Shown: positions 1-11,482, counted from the stretch's first letter. The stretch: 64,000 bases of DNA from Tachypleus tridentatus (GCF_004210375.1 NC_134834.1:137115009-137179008), one strand, 5' to 3'. The notes: generated by a model not told the origin, from the letters alone. A program made the numbers and translations.

Positions 1-369
1 AGGTTCTTTTACATGGGGATGTTCTTTAAATCCCTCTCAACAATAACTCCTTGTGACAAATTCAATGCTGCATGGGGAGTAACCTGAATGGGTATTTCCC
101 CAATGGTCTTTGAATGTAAGAGATGTTCAGTGTGTTTTGGAGTGGATGTTTCCATCAAGATGTCCTCGTAACATAGCTTTCTGACTGACTTGGGAGAGCC
201 AGTAAGCCCATCTAGTCCCTTATGAATAATAATAATAAAAAAAGTCATTTGGCCTAAAGATTTGTCTGATAAAGAATGTAATATCAAAAAATGAAGTACA
301 GTTATTGAATCAGTTAAAGATTGCTGTTCAAAATCTTCAGTACGTGGTAATTGCAACAATAACAGGGTA
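1..369 (-). mobile_element. LINE copy B, gag-like ORF1 fragment (runs off left edge)
   Basis: On the minus strand an open frame (9-434) encodes a gag-like ORF1 segment of an I/Jockey-type LINE. Visible stretches include LHFLILHSLSDKSLGQ, KGLDGLTGSPKSVRKL and GEIPIQVTPHAALNLSQGVI. The same order of motifs recurs in LINE copy D on the plus strand at about 48570-48850 (FLILLSISDKYLGQ, GNIPIKITPHATLN), which identifies the family. ORF1 proteins of this type bind nucleic acid in the LINE ribonucleoprotein. Only the N-terminal part is present and the rest lies beyond the window. Its upstream end abuts the 3' tail of LINE copy A, so the first residues of the open frame (370-434) are A's tail, not real gag. 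Confidence 0.75.
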
Positions 370-539
370 TTGTGATTGGTTGGTTGGTTGATTTGGTGCT
401 TTATGGCACAAAGCAGATAGGTTATCTGCACCAAATATCTGGTAAAAAGTTAAAATTAAAGGAAATTTAGTATAATTCATAAAAGGAAATGAATGTGAAA
501 TGAAATGAAGTTAAAAAAAAACAAATAGCATAAAACCAA

Positions 540-900
540 TGTTTACATTTAATGTACAAAGTTAACAGACAAACTACAGTAACAGAAATTGTAAAGGACT
601 TTCTGTAACATAACTGTTATTATCATAACTCACCATGAAGACTAACAGGTAAGTACAAAAACCATCGTCAGTCACCTGTAGTTGGCATTTCCAGTCCTGG
701 TTTCAAGTTAATTGATGTTATGGCCATTTTCAGAAAGTAAAGTAATAAAAGTTTTAAAAGACTTGTAGCAAAATTGTAATAACTCACCAGGATGACTATC
801 GGGTAGTTCAAACAGCAGCGTTAGTTACATGAAGTTGACCTTTCCAGTCCTGGTTTCGAGTTATTTAACGTTACGGCCATTTTCTAATTTCAAATCAAAC
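540..900 (-). repeat. Duplicated 3' UTR block of LINE copy A
   Basis: Two related blocks about 153 bp apart each contain aactcacca near the start, then tttccagtcctggttt and ggccatttt at the end (roughly 627-730 and 781-885). Copy C has a single block (about 8870-8975). Both lie where the 3' UTR is expected, between the C-terminal domain and the tail, so copy A carries an internal tandem duplication of its 3' UTR. Confidence 0.7.
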
Positions 901-1035
901 TAGATGGAATTTGATTCTTAAAAGCGAATCACATTAAAAAAGGTCTGATGTATAAATTAAAAAACTTAAATGGCATTAAAAAGATTAATGGCCTTTAAAA
1001 AACTAAAAACATATCAAAGGTGGACATTGTCACCA

Positions 1036-1407
1036 TCACCAAAAACATTGTATAACGTTATGGACAAACCTTGGGACATGTTTAAAATGGTGACATTGTT
1101 TTGAATTGTAACAATGACAAGAAAGTATAATTTGGCTTATTGTGATCTGAGTGTTACACAAACTACACACTGGTGCATCAGTTCCAGATAAAATAAAACA
1201 ATGAGTTAAAAAACTGTGACCAATGCATAGTCTAGTTAGAACAACTTCCTCTTTCTGATCCTTACAGAAGCAATATGGCCGAAGTCCAATACAAGGTTTT
1301 ATTTGGAAAAGCTTGTTTTCACGTTTCTCACTCCAAGTCGACTGCACAGAGCTGGCACAGAGCCAAGCCTTGAATACAGGACCATAGTCCATGTATGGGA
1401 CAGGCAC
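1036..1407 (-). pseudogene. C-terminal Cys/His domain of LINE copy A ORF2
   Basis: The translation contains WSEKRENKLFQIKP, then EEVVLTRLCIGHSFLTH, then CSLCNTQITISQIILSC. This is the region after RNase H in I/Jockey-type LINEs, usually ending in a C-x2-C...H...C motif; here the histidine position appears to be Gln. Copies C (about 9190-9530, minus) and D (about 52750-52990, plus) have the same block. The cysteine pair falls near 1158-1170. Confidence 0.75.
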
Positions 1408-1825
1408 AGCGGTGACAGTGCCAGAACAGATAGACTTAGCTGCAGTATCAGCGAGCCTGTTCCCACGAATACCAAGGAATGGAAGGATGGTTCAAAAGAT
1501 GTTCAGCATATAGCAAACAGTATTTCCAATCAGGAGTGTCAACTTTTCTCCAATGACTTAAAGACAGGTCACAACTGAGGACTGTAAAAAGTCATGGTGG
1601 GATGGGCTGACCAGTGGATACAGCAATGCTATCCAAGGACAGACCCAATTTATCCAGCTGCGCCTGGATATGAAGGCCAAAAGGAGCAATGGCAGACCGT
1701 CTGTTCTGAAAAGTATGGCCCATCAAGGCAGGAAAACACAATCCTAGGTGGGATGCTTTGGTAAGTAACGAAGTTTTGAAGCATATAGTAAAGACAGCTG
1801 CAAACGGTGGAGGTGCAAAGAAGGT

Positions 1826-2347
1826 TCATAAGACTATGTATAAGCTCTGAATTGGGGAAGTGCAAAAAGCCCCAGTGCAGAGCCAAAGTCCTTGATGATG
1901 AATAGGGTCTAGCATCTTTAAGGCTGATGGTCTGGCACAGCCATAGGCCAGTGATCGATAGTTGAGTTTCGATCGAATAAGAGCATGATATATCTTTAGC
2001 ATAGAACATTGATCCTCTCTCCAAGTGGTAGAAGAAAGGACACAGAGGATGTTCAGTGCTCTTGTACATTTGACCCGTAGCTGCTTGATGTGTGGTATAA
2101 AGGTCAGCTTAAAGTCAAAGATAAGCCCCAAGAACTTAGTCTTAGAGACCACAGGCAGAACAACTTCACCGAAATGGAATTCAGTATCAGGGTGAATACT
2201 CCGTTGGCGGCAAATGTACATGCAGCCATTTCCTGTGGTCCACTTCAGTACAAAATTGAGGGCAGTCTGTAGCTGCTGCTCAATATACCTCATGTTCGAT
2301 GATTGACATGAGATGTAAAAGTCATCGACATAGAGCCCTTTTGCCAC
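1826..2347 (-). pseudogene. Reverse transcriptase palm/thumb of LINE copy A
   Basis: A 173-codon open segment carries the RT catalytic signature YVDDF at residues 6-10 (about 2318-2332), followed by IEQQLQTALNFVLKWT and KTKFLGLIFDFKLTFIPHI. These are RT domains C to E of LINE reverse transcriptases. Upstream RT blocks (fingers, GVPQG region) are present in other frames from about 2400 to 3000 but broken by stops, so this is an inactive fragment. The catalytic aspartates themselves are intact here, unlike in copy D. Confidence 0.85.
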
Positions 2348-3335
2348 GGTGAGAGGGAGTTGTTCAGTGATTGCATTATTTTTTTATATTGAAAAGTGTG
2401 ACACTCAGAACACAGCCCTGAGGGACTCCAAGTTCCTGTAGAAAAGAACGGGAAAGTGTTGAACCCACACGAACTTGGAATCTCCTGTCCATTTAAAAAT
2501 TTTTAATAAAAGTGGGCAAATGGCCACGTAACCCATATATATGGAGGTCTCATAAAATGTCAAATCTCTATGTTGTATCATAAGCCTTCTCAATGTCAAA
2601 GAACATTGATACAAGATGTTGTTGTTTGAGAAAGGCTTCTCTGATTGATGTTTGAAGTCAAATCAGGTGATCCATGGTGGAGTGCTGACGTCGGAACCCA
2701 CACTGGGTGGACAAGAGGAGGTTGTTTGATTTGAGGAACCAAACAAGATGAGCATTAACCATCCTCTCTAAGGTCTTAGAGAGACAGCTCGTCAAAGCAA
2801 TTGGATGGTAGTTTGAAGGAATCTTGGGATCTTTCCCAGGCTTGGAGAAAAGTAGGACAATAGCCAGGCATCAGGAAAAGCATTCTCCTGCCAGATCCAG
2901 TTAAAGACAATCAGAAGGGTAGCAAGAGAAGCAGAAGATAGATGGCACAGCATCTCATAGTGTATATCATCAGGTCCAACAGATGTACTGCCAGACTGGT
3001 GAAGGGCCAGTTTGAGTTCCACCAGTGTAAAGAGACAATTATAGTCATAGGGACAATCAGCTTGAAAGGAAATAGGTGATTGCTCTTCCCGAGTCTTAAT
3101 GGCTAAGAGGTGGAAGAAGCAGCAGAAGTGCTAGATACCCCACAAAAGCTTTCGTCTAGAGTATCGGTAATGCATGGGTATCAGTCGCTTCCTGGCCATC
3201 AGATAGCAGGATCAAGAGGGGGGACACAGTTATATTGCTCACTGACCTTTCAATTCTTGTCCCATATGACTTTGGAACTGGTGGTGGAAGATGTGCTGGT
3301 TGTGAACTTAATCCAAGATTTCTTCTATCTTTGAC

Positions 3336-4085
3336 ATCTTAACCATCAGGCATGTGCACAGGCCCGCTAGAAAGTGATGCAGTTCGAGAGTTGTAATCAT
3401 GACCTCCTGAAACCATGACTATATAACTCATGAAATTAGAAGAGGAGAAAAGATAAATGAATGTTTGTAATTCTCCACAAAAAACAATGAAAATGGTATG
3501 GAACAATGTAACTGAAGTCAAAAAACAGAGAAAGTGAAAACTTGTGGATAAAGGTATCAAATCATGATTGACAATGAGACATCCAACTGTCCAATTTCCA
3601 ATCATCTTCCTGACATCCAGTGTAGTTTGATTTGATCTAACCAATCATGAAGTGGTTAATGTGTGGAAGCTCAGAGAGAGTGCTATTTATGATAGGAATA
3701 TGTTGCATTCTTATTGGTGGATGGTTGCTGCATAGTGGGAATATAAAGGCTAGTGGCAAGTGAAAATATACATTGACAACGGATAATATGAATTGAGAAA
3801 AGTTTTTTTTGTAAAAGGAGGTAAGATATATTATATCAGAATGTTTCCCACTTAACAGTTTAAAGAATAAAACATTTCACCAAATCTAAAGTTCTAACTG
3901 TAATTCTTGGTCATTGTTGGGAAAATTAACTGAAAACAAGAGTGGAAGAAGAAAAGTATTACTTATAAGATTGAAACCTTTGTTTTTGTTATTACAAACT
4001 CCATTACTGAAAAGAAAAAACTTAAAATCTTTTATCATTTGTCTAATTAGAGCATTATTAAACAGCCAATTTTTAATATGCTTAC
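3336..4085. other. Intronic DNA of LMBRD1 without identifiable exon
   Basis: Lies downstream of exon 5 on the minus strand. An antisense ORF at 3339-3644 has no recognisable domain and low-complexity Phe/Ser/Leu content. No stretch resembling the next part of LMBRD1 was found here or further left, so the next exon is probably off the window. Confidence 0.5.
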
Positions 4086-4183
4086 AGAACCAACGTGATT
4101 TTCACCATCATCTTTTTCTTCAAAGAAGAAGTAGATGAAAGGTAGAATAAAGAAAGCAAAAAACACCACTATACTGTATAAGG
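4086..4183 (-). CDS. LMBRD1: LMBRD1 (LMBD1) coding exon 5 (partial gene)
   Basis: On the minus strand a pyrimidine-rich acceptor (ttctcttcttttcag) ends at 4184 and a donor GTAAGC starts at 4085. The 98-nt exon (2 nt plus 32 codons) begins LYSIVVFFAFFILPFIYF and continues FFEEKDDGENHVGS. It matches the second transmembrane helix and acidic loop of LMBD1, where vertebrate proteins read YTLYSV...PFVYFYYEEKDDD. The single G left at the end of exon 4 plus the leading CC make an Ala codon (GCC), so the exons join in frame. LMBD1 is a multi-pass lysosomal membrane protein that works with ABCD4 to export cobalamin to the cytosol; loss causes the human cblF disorder. Exon numbering here assumes one unseen exon 2. 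Confidence 0.93.
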
Positions 4184-4826
4184 CTGAAAAGAAGAGAAAC
4201 AATAAAACAGTTTAATAATTTTCAACACACTTTAATAATAAATGCTGCATATATAATACACAAAACATAAAATTTTAAAATACAATAGAGCATTTATAGT
4301 CCTTGTTTGTCAAGCCTAAATAAGCTCATAACTAAAATATAACTGAATAGATATAAAAACTTAAGAGTGCATATATGAAGTGACTACTATACTGTCCTAT
4401 TTTGTACATCAAAGAAATTATCTGTTGCCTTTATTTTTCTTTTGATAAGCTTAAATAACAATCAAGAAAATTTGTTTCGATTAATATGATACTGATATTC
4501 ATGACAATCACATATGAAGAAGAGATAAAAATGAAATAACAGTCATCCACAACAGATCATATGAGGCTCAAGCCTCTAGTTTTCATTTTAACAGTCATAG
4601 ACAGTGTTTTATTTTTGTTACTTTCCTTAAAAATAAAGTTAAACATTATAGTTCAAGCTAAATCTACTACAGTTTTTCATAGTGTTTTAATCTACCAATA
4701 ATATGTTTTTATATATCTGTGACTAATTTATTACTGTGTATCTTCATAATGTTTGTGTGTCTGAGTGATATAAAATGTTTATTATCTACTTATTATCTTT
4801 AAGAATCATAACAAAGGTAAATTAAT

Positions 4827-4975
4827 ATGTAGAATTATAAATGAACTTTTCTCTATGTTGAAAGACTTTTATTGTGAGTGTTTGGTCCTCTTACCAGATG
4901 GTATATCTGGCAATTATGCAAAGCTCACAATAAAAGTATTTCAACATGGAGAAAAGTTCATTTATAATTCTACAT
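4827..4975. repeat. Near-perfect hairpin, 52-bp arms, 45-bp loop
   Basis: Left arm 4827-4878 and right arm 4924-4975 are reverse complements with only 2 mismatches in 52. The arms begin atgtagaattataaatgaac and its complement. The loop is 4879-4923. It lies in the LMBRD1 intron between exons 5 and 4. No transposase is present, so a foldback MITE is the simplest reading. A transcript from either strand would form a long dsRNA stem. A short plus-strand ORF at 4855-5049 is a by-product. Confidence 0.85.
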
Positions 4976-5522
4976 CTTTACCTTTTCTTGTTCAACATTA
5001 TTTTTTGATGACAACCTATAGTTTAAAAATAAGAACTGAGATACAATGAAAGATATGCACACTAGTGATATTTGTAAGTTAATTTCTAATTCCTCTGCTT
5101 ATTAATTTTTTTAATTAAAAATTCTTGAGTAAAACTAAGCATTACAATGAACAAGATTTCTTATAGCATTTTTTAAATACATTTATATTTTAATCCTGCT
5201 TAAACACAAGTTTTATATATTCTGTCCTCTAAATTACACATTTTTTTAGATTTAAGGCTTACTAATATGATCTTTGGTGAAAACCAATCAAGTATTCCCA
5301 ATCATTTTCCATTGACAGATACATTTAAAAAATAAACCCACCAAAGGGGAATGTTTAGCCATTAGTATTTATTTAGTTTATCCACTAGTGTCCTGGTTAG
5401 CCAACTAGCCTTTATCAGTACAAGTAAAAATGAGAACACAGGTTGACTGTATAGGGACTGAAAACATAAAACAGCAGCACCAATGGCTTTGTAAATTAAT
5501 TTTTTTCACAACTGATACCTAC

Positions 5523-5586
5523 CATAGTAAGCATACAGCACAGAATCCTCAACAGTGTGACGAAACGTTGCGTTGCTGGCCCAATC
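5523..5586 (-). CDS. LMBRD1: LMBRD1 coding exon 4
   Basis: Minus-strand exon of 64 nt, preceded by acceptor attgctttag and followed by donor GTAGGT. It encodes DWASNATFRHTVEDSVLYAYY plus one base. This matches the first lumenal loop of LMBD1 (vertebrate DWANANVSRQIEDTVLYGYY), directly after the exon 3 end GTFK. The phase is 0 at the start and 1 at the end, which fits exon 3 (ends phase 0) and exon 5 (begins with 2 nt). An Asn-Ala-Thr sequon lies in the loop. The plus strand here also shows an unrelated ORF (5430-5699), which is a shadow. Confidence 0.93.
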
Positions 5587-7489
5587 CTAAAGCAATTAAA
5601 ATTTACATATGTTTTTTTAATCAAACATTAAATAAACTTAGTTATGAAAAATACAATGTTGAAAATTTACATTTTCATAACAATTCTACAGAAGTATAAT
5701 CTATAAATTATTTACATCTTGAGTAATATAGCAAGTTTATAGATGTGACTTGTTTGAAAACCTGGAAATCATTTCTAAAAAGTAGTTTTTGTTCTATTAT
5801 TTATCCATATATTTTAATTATTTGAAGGGAGAGAATGAAAATTATATCTTCACTTTTTGTGCAAAAATTAGACTCCAAAAACTTTCATTTTCACCAGTGG
5901 TTCTAAACCTGTGGCACAGGTGTAGACTCCCTTTAGGTGGTTTATAGCAAGGTTGCATAATTACTGAAAGGAAGAGACACTACAATGTATTGACCCCATT
6001 GAGGTCCACAAAAACACAATATAAAAATAACTGTTCTACATGATTGTTATTGTTTAGTATCACTCTTGCACATATCATGACATTTGTTTGATTGTTGTTA
6101 GGTGCAAAGATGCCAATGAGCTAGCTGTGATGTGTCCACCTAAGGTATCAAAACCCAATTTTCATGTTGTAAGCTTTCAAATGTACTCTTGAGCCACTGG
6201 AAAAATATGTGAAGAGCATAAGTTTGAATTTGAGAAACAGATTGAGTATAATTTTGTTTTAGTTGATTCTGGAACATTTGCTTCATTTGTTCATTAATCA
6301 TGCTTTTAAAGTTTTAGTAATTTTATTTCAGTTCATATTGTATAAATTTTTAATCTTAAAAGTGAAAATAATTTTATGCATTTGTTGCATTTATTCTGAA
6401 GTATTTATACAATTTTCCATTATTTTAATAATTAATTTATTCAATTTATATTTCAGTTTTATTTCCTTGAAATAATTCTTAGTTCTCAGAACTATAAAGT
6501 CCACTTTGAATTTGTACAAAATTTTAACTACTCAACCAGTTTAAATAATTTCTGGGGCTTTATATTTAAGTTTTGTCTTGAACCATTTTTTTTAACAGTT
6601 TTAAACTCTCATACTATCAAGATATCAAACAAAAATACGTATTAACATATCTATGGTGTGAGGGAAAATGTAATAATATTGATTTTTTTTAAATAAATAA
6701 ATTAGTTTCAATGTATTTATGTTGCAATGAGAGATTACAAGTTTTCTTTTCTATGTTCATCTACTTCTTAAAAGTATCAATAATTCTGGGGTTTTACTGA
6801 AACTGTTCCAAATAATTTGAGTCTTCTTGGCTATTTTTGTGCATAAAAACTTAAGCATTTAAGATTAGCACTTATAATTCACTGAATTAGAAAATATTCA
6901 AAAACTGTTATTGTTAGTTAATTTTTGAATTACAATTCAAAACTGATTAATTTTGAGAAATTCAAAAACAAAACTAGATAATGTAAATGGCCATTAATGT
7001 TAACAACTTGTGTATTTTACTACTAGATATCAGTCAGAAAAAATATATAATTGTTAGATATTAAGCCGATTTACTGATTTATGACAAATTAAATATTCAT
7101 TATTATTCAAAACTTTACTTTCTTCATTGCTTTTCTGTAACAGTAACTTGGAATCTTTTTACATGGTCATAAACATAATTAACAGAAAGAATTCTCTCTG
7201 CATTCCTTCACACATGTAAGACACAATTAATCAACTTCCTTTTAGTTATTCTTACTCAAATTCTCTGAAACAGTTTGTTAAAATAGAAACTCCAATATAA
7301 ATGAGCATCATAACACAGTACAGGTACAGTTACTATATATTGTAACATTTAATTAATCATACTCTATTACTTACAAGTGATAATTTATTTTGAAACAATT
7401 AACGTTTTTAAGCACATTTCACAGTTACCTCAGCTACTCTGAAGGATAAATCTATGAAGTTTTATTTCAAATAAAAAGAATTCACTTAC
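5587..7489. other. LMBRD1 intron 3, no recognised element
   Basis: Strongly AT-rich. A short ORF at 6263-6475 is low-complexity Ile/Leu/Phe and not credible. I saw no SINE, LINE or tandem repeat. Confidence 0.6.
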
Positions 7490-7622
7490 CTTAAATGTTC
7501 CATCAGAGTTCTTCATGTATGATGCCAAGAAAACATCAACTGGAAGTAACAATGATGTTAGAAGTGTAACTGACAGTGCCAGAATGGATGTAATTGTGGT
7601 ACTTCTGTCAGAATCATAGCAA
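7490..7622 (-). CDS. LMBRD1: LMBRD1 coding exon 3
   Basis: Minus-strand exon of 133 nt, preceded by acceptor gcttctttcacag and followed by donor GTAAGT. It has 1 nt plus 44 codons, beginning CYDSDRSTTITSILALSVTL, continuing through LLTSLLLPVDVFLASYM and ending KNSDGTFK. Vertebrate LMBD1 reads STITAIFSLAIALITS, LLPVDIFLVSYMKNQNGTFK at the same place, so this is the second half of the N-terminal membrane region and the start of the first loop. Because it begins with the third base of a codon, the upstream exon must end with two bases of a codon. The exon lies in no long ORF. It is the strongest single piece of evidence for the gene. Confidence 0.95.
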
Positions 7623-8187
7623 CTGTGAAAGAAGCGTACATAAAGAAACGAAAACAGTAGAGTTCCCTAAGAAAAAAAGTTTAAATATTATATTTTTGAA
7701 ACTATCCATTACTATCACTTTATGGACTCATCAATTAAACAATTATTTCTATCCATTATTAGTGTGGTCTAACATGATTCAAAACATTTGGTTCTTAATT
7801 AATGAAAAAAGAAAACCGAGTTACAATATAAAGCATATTTACAATTCACATGAAAGATTAATTATTGCTAGTCTGTCATCACACATATTAAAAAGTAAGC
7901 AGGTTATATTAAGAAAAGTGATTAACAATTGGGACTTTAATGCAACTCCTGTTTAAGTAGCATGAGGTAGATATTGTCATTCTTTGATGCTACCTGTGTG
8001 AAAACTTCTTTATGCATGCCATAAGCCTTCCACTTCCCTCTACTGGAATCAAATGATTCCAAAATGTCTCTCATGTAAATCACCATCACCTTTCCACCAA
8101 CAGGAGCATAAAATAATCATGTGACATATGTGACTTCCTCTATGCTCCCCTACCAAACTATTACTTTGAATTTACTGGAAGAAAGAA
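7623..8187. other. LMBRD1 intron next to exon 3
   Basis: Unique-looking AT-rich DNA. A plus-strand ORF at 7594-7956 overlaps exon 3 antisense and has no recognisable domain. A possible donor near 7992 was tested as LMBRD1 exon 2 and rejected. Confidence 0.4.
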
Positions 8188-8466
8188 GCACCAGAAGAGT
8201 GGGAAGTGTGAGCAGAAAGCACCAGAAGAGTGGGAAGTGTGAGCAGAGACCACCAGAAGAGTGAGAAGTGTGAGCAGAGACCACCAGAAGAGTGGGAAGT
8301 GTGAGCAGAGACCACCAGAAGAGTGAGAAGTGTGAGCAGAGACCACCAGAAGAGTGGGAAGTGTGAGCAGAGATCACCAGAAGAGTGGGAAGTGTGAGCA
8401 GAGACCACCAGAAGAGTGAGAAGTGTGAGCAGAGATCACCAGAAGAGTGAGAAGTGTGAGCAGAAT
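8188..8466. repeat. 31-bp minisatellite, nine copies
   Basis: Nine head-to-tail 31-bp units containing ccagaagagtgRgaagtgtg and ending gagcagaga, differing at a few positions (g/a after agtg; first base g, c or t). The end is sharp at cagaat (8466). It lies in the LMBRD1 intron between exon 3 and exon 1. The unit has no stop codon in any antisense frame, and 31 is not a multiple of 3. This creates three overlapping minus-strand ORFs with period-31 peptides such as SHSSGGLCSHFPLFWW. These are artefacts of the repeat, not genes. Confidence 0.95.
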
Positions 8467-8779
8467 GATGTACCTTTTCAGTATAGGAAAATTATAACTT
8501 CTCAAATGGCACTTCCTTCTATTTACAAGATTTGTTAGAATCCCACATTGACTATGAGGAGAGAATAGTGCGATAAAAGAACAAATGTATCCCCTAAACA
8601 CATCTGATGGATACCTCCATAGAAGAGAGAGTTAGATAGAAAAATCTGAACAGGGAAACTGCACCACTTCTGACCAGGTATACTGTTCACTCATCCATAA
8701 AGTAAATTATAATTAGTAAAAAGGAAGTAAGATAAAACAAAACAAAGTTTAACTTTTGAATTAAAAACATAACCAGCAG

Positions 8780-10145
8780 CAAATCCAATTATTATATCTA
8801 GTTTACAGCAGTAAGAGAATATACAGTAATACAAGTTGTAAAACGATTTCTGTAGCATAATGTTCATTACTGTAACTTGCCAGGATGACTAACAGGTAAG
8901 TTCAAATATCAGCCTTAGTCACCTGAAACTGGTCTTTCCAGTCCTGGTTTCGAGTTTTTTGACATAACTGCCATTTTCTAACCTCAAATCAAACTAGTTC
9001 TACTATAATTCTTAAAAGGAAAACACATTAAAAAAGGTCTAATTTATTAATTAAAAACTTAAACAGCATTAAAAAGATTAATGGCCTTTAAAAACTAAAA
9101 ACATTTGTAAGGTAGACAATAATGTCACCATTGCCAATGACACTGGCTAATGTTACAGATAAACCTTAGGACAAAACATGTTTAAAATGATGCCGTAGTT
9201 AAGAGTCGTAACGATGGTAAGACAGTAATGTGGCTTATTGCAACCGGAGTGTCACACAGACAACACATTCGTGCATCAGTCCCAGATAAAAGAAAATGAT
9301 GAGTTAAAAAACTGTGACCAATGCATAGTCTAATTAGGACAACTTCCTTTTTCTGATCCTTACAGGAAGCAAGACAACCAGAGTCTAAAAGAGGGTTTTA
9401 TTTGGAAAAGCTTGTTACTACATTGTTCACTCCAAGTTGGCTGCCAGCTGACACAGAACTAAGCCTTGAATACAGGACCATAGTCCATTTATGGAACAGG
9501 TACAGCAGTGATAATGCCAGAGCAGATAGATTAGCTGTGGTGCTGGCACAAATATCAATGTAGCCTGGTATCCAGAAAAACTGGATAAAAGTAGATGTTA
9601 AAGAGAAATGGGCCAGTCAGTTTTGAATATCAGCAAGAATAGGGTGAAAACTAATGTGAAGCAATTCCAGGGCCAGTAGAGAACTAAGAGAGTCAGTATA
9701 AATAGTGCAATTTGAGTACTGCTTAGCTTCTATGTGATCCACAGCAAGAGAAATGACGTATAATTCAGCAGTGAACACAGAAACTGTAGAGGATTCTGTG
9801 TGCAACCACCGAGCCACAACAAACCATGGCAGAGCTCACAGGATTAAAAAGGGAGATGGCAACTGTTCAATGAGAGTCTGAAGGATCGTAGGTCTCTTCA
9901 GGAGACAGGTAGAGAGAACATACAGTGATGGTATGACCAAAGGAAACACACATGGTCTCCAAGAATGACAAAAACAGGGTGGACATATGCTGATCAACCA
10001 AAAGTGCCACCCCTCCATGCACTCGTCCATCACACAGCCCGTCATTTCTGTACAAAGAAAAGGCCTTTGAGTATATGCAGGCTTGAGATGACGAAAGTTA
10101 CCATGGTCTATGATAAGTTAAAAGTGACAGTACTGAAATGCTATG
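8780..10145 (-). mobile_element. LINE copy C, internally deleted
   Basis: Minus-strand LINE of the same family as A and D. From 5' to 3' it has the start of the endonuclease (RHLKPAYTQRPFLCTE, GGVALLVDQHMSTL, ITVCSLYLSPEETYD; about 9840-10130), then abruptly RNase H (VSVFTAELYVISLA, CTIYTDSLSSLLALE; about 9617-9817), the C-terminal domain (about 9190-9530) and the 3' UTR (about 8780-9150). The whole RT is missing between 9836 and 9817. RNase H still shows the Glu of TAEL and the Asp of YTDS. It lies in an LMBRD1 intron, in the same orientation as the gene. Confidence 0.85.
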
Positions 10146-11400
10146 AATTTACCTAGGAAGATTTTCACTAGAAATTGAGAGAAGTCTAACCTGACTCTGG
10201 AGAAACTATATTTCAGTCTGTGGCAAATCTATGGAGATACTTCACCTAATGGACTGACATAGCTGAGTATGAAAATAGTTTTGAAAGACTGGTAGATCTT
10301 CTATTATATGAACAGTTAATGATCACATTTACTTGTGATATGTCACTGTTCCTACAGAAGAGAACATTAAATGAAGCGAAAGAGATGACCAAGTTGGCAA
10401 AACAGTATATGGTGGAAGTTTAGCAAGCAAGATCAAGTAAAACTAGTTAAAGTTGAAACCGTGGTTGACTAGAAACAGGATACCACCAAAGGTAACACAA
10501 ACATAAAAGACAAAAGAGAGTAATGCCAGGCTTCTTATAAAATGAGACGCATTGCAAATGAGTGCAAGCCTGTCATCAAGATGCAACAGCAGAATTTTCA
10601 ACAAAAAGCAAAGAGATGGTACCTCATAAAATGGGGGAACACTGAAAGATTCTGCAAATCTGTAAAGAACAGGCAGCAGCAAAAACCTCATTATAAAGTA
10701 GCTAGAGCTACTCATAAAGATGGTGCTGGTGAGAAGGAAGAAAAGTTACTATTACCATGGATGTTGCTGCTAAAATAAATAAAACAGAATAATGTCATAT
10801 TCAGAGGGAAAAAGAAATGCTATATACATGATTAAACAGTGCATGATTTATGGTCATCTAAAGCTAGCAACTGGATCAATAGCACTGGTACAGATTGAAG
10901 AGTATGTGACAAACACTGAGAGATGCCAACAAATCACAACATGACAGTATGCAAATGCTATCTCAGGGACAAGTAAGTGAAGTTACTATGAGATTCTGGG
11001 TGCAGCAGTGAGAACCAGTTTAGCATTTGATGATCAGATTATGAGCAAGGCACATCTGTTTGTGTGCTGAATGATTGGAGAAGAGTTTCTCACAGCAATA
11101 ATAAAGGTGAATATTTCATATTACATGGGAGTCATGTGTATGAAGGCACCAGTCTATGACTTGATGGCTGGAAAGAGAAGTTTAAAGGAACCAGACTGAA
11201 AGGAGACTGAGGGGGCATCTGCAATATCACAAGAGCTCAAGAAAAAAACATGCAGCAAGACCTCAACCTCCTGCAAATATCAAAAGGTAACTCCTGAATG
11301 TAGGTCTATGAGAACTGAAGGAAATGCAGAAGAAAGACTCTTCACTGCAGAGACTTTAAGACACTACCCAAGAGGAACTTGAGCAGAAGACAATGGGAAA
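10145..11400 (+). mobile_element. Ty3/gypsy gag-protease remnant
   Basis: Plus-strand degraded LTR-retrotransposon segment. Around 10270-10420 it reads SFERLVDLLLYEQLMITFTC, then LNEAKEMTKLAKQYMVEV, a SCAN-like gag capsid C-terminal domain. Two decayed zinc knuckles follow: NETHCK at about 10540, and the block around GNTERFCKSVKNRQQQKP at about 10630-10690. The latter keeps the spacing but has lost Cys residues. At about 11105-11180, VMCMKAPVYDLMAG resembles the end of a gypsy protease (CMxxPVYDLIIG). Stops interrupt all parts. No RT, integrase or LTR was recognised nearby. It lies antisense inside the LMBRD1 intron. Confidence 0.75.
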
Positions 11401-11458
11401 GATACTTATGCAACAGAGAACTGGAAAAATAGTACTGTACCATATCTATATATATGTA

Positions 11459-11482
11459 TGTGTGTGTGTGTGTGTGTGTGTG
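11459..11482. repeat. (TG)n microsatellite
   Basis: About 12 TG units following a short TA/TATG run; ordinary slippage repeat. Confidence 0.95.

Larger units (their letters stand above)
370..3335 (-). mobile_element. LINE copy A, I/Jockey-type, 5' truncated
   Basis: Minus-strand remnant of a non-LTR retrotransposon. From 5' (3335) to 3' (370) it shows a pre-RT/RT region with many stops and shifts, RT palm with YVDDF, thumb, a junction where most of RNase H is missing (only a tail like LGIRGNRLADTAAKS near 1440-1480), a C-terminal Cys/His region, a 3' UTR and a 3' tail. The tail (about 370-440) ends in a CAAC-type microsatellite next to LINE copy B. Compared with copies C and D it lacks gag and endonuclease, so it is 5' truncated. 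It cannot be autonomous. The 5' boundary is approximate. Confidence 0.85.

Noticed and set aside
4855..5049. Plus ORF of 64 aa
   Set aside because: Composed of the hairpin arms and loop; no domain.
7980..8080. CIKKFSH followed by a GTAGCA donor considered as LMBRD1 exon 2
   Set aside because: The end phase fits, but the upstream acceptor leaves a stop or wrong phase and there is no hydrophobic helix.
8150..8601. Several overlapping minus-strand ORFs with a repeated SHSSGGLCSHFPLFW peptide
   Set aside because: They are translations of the 31-bp minisatellite in three frames; no gene structure.
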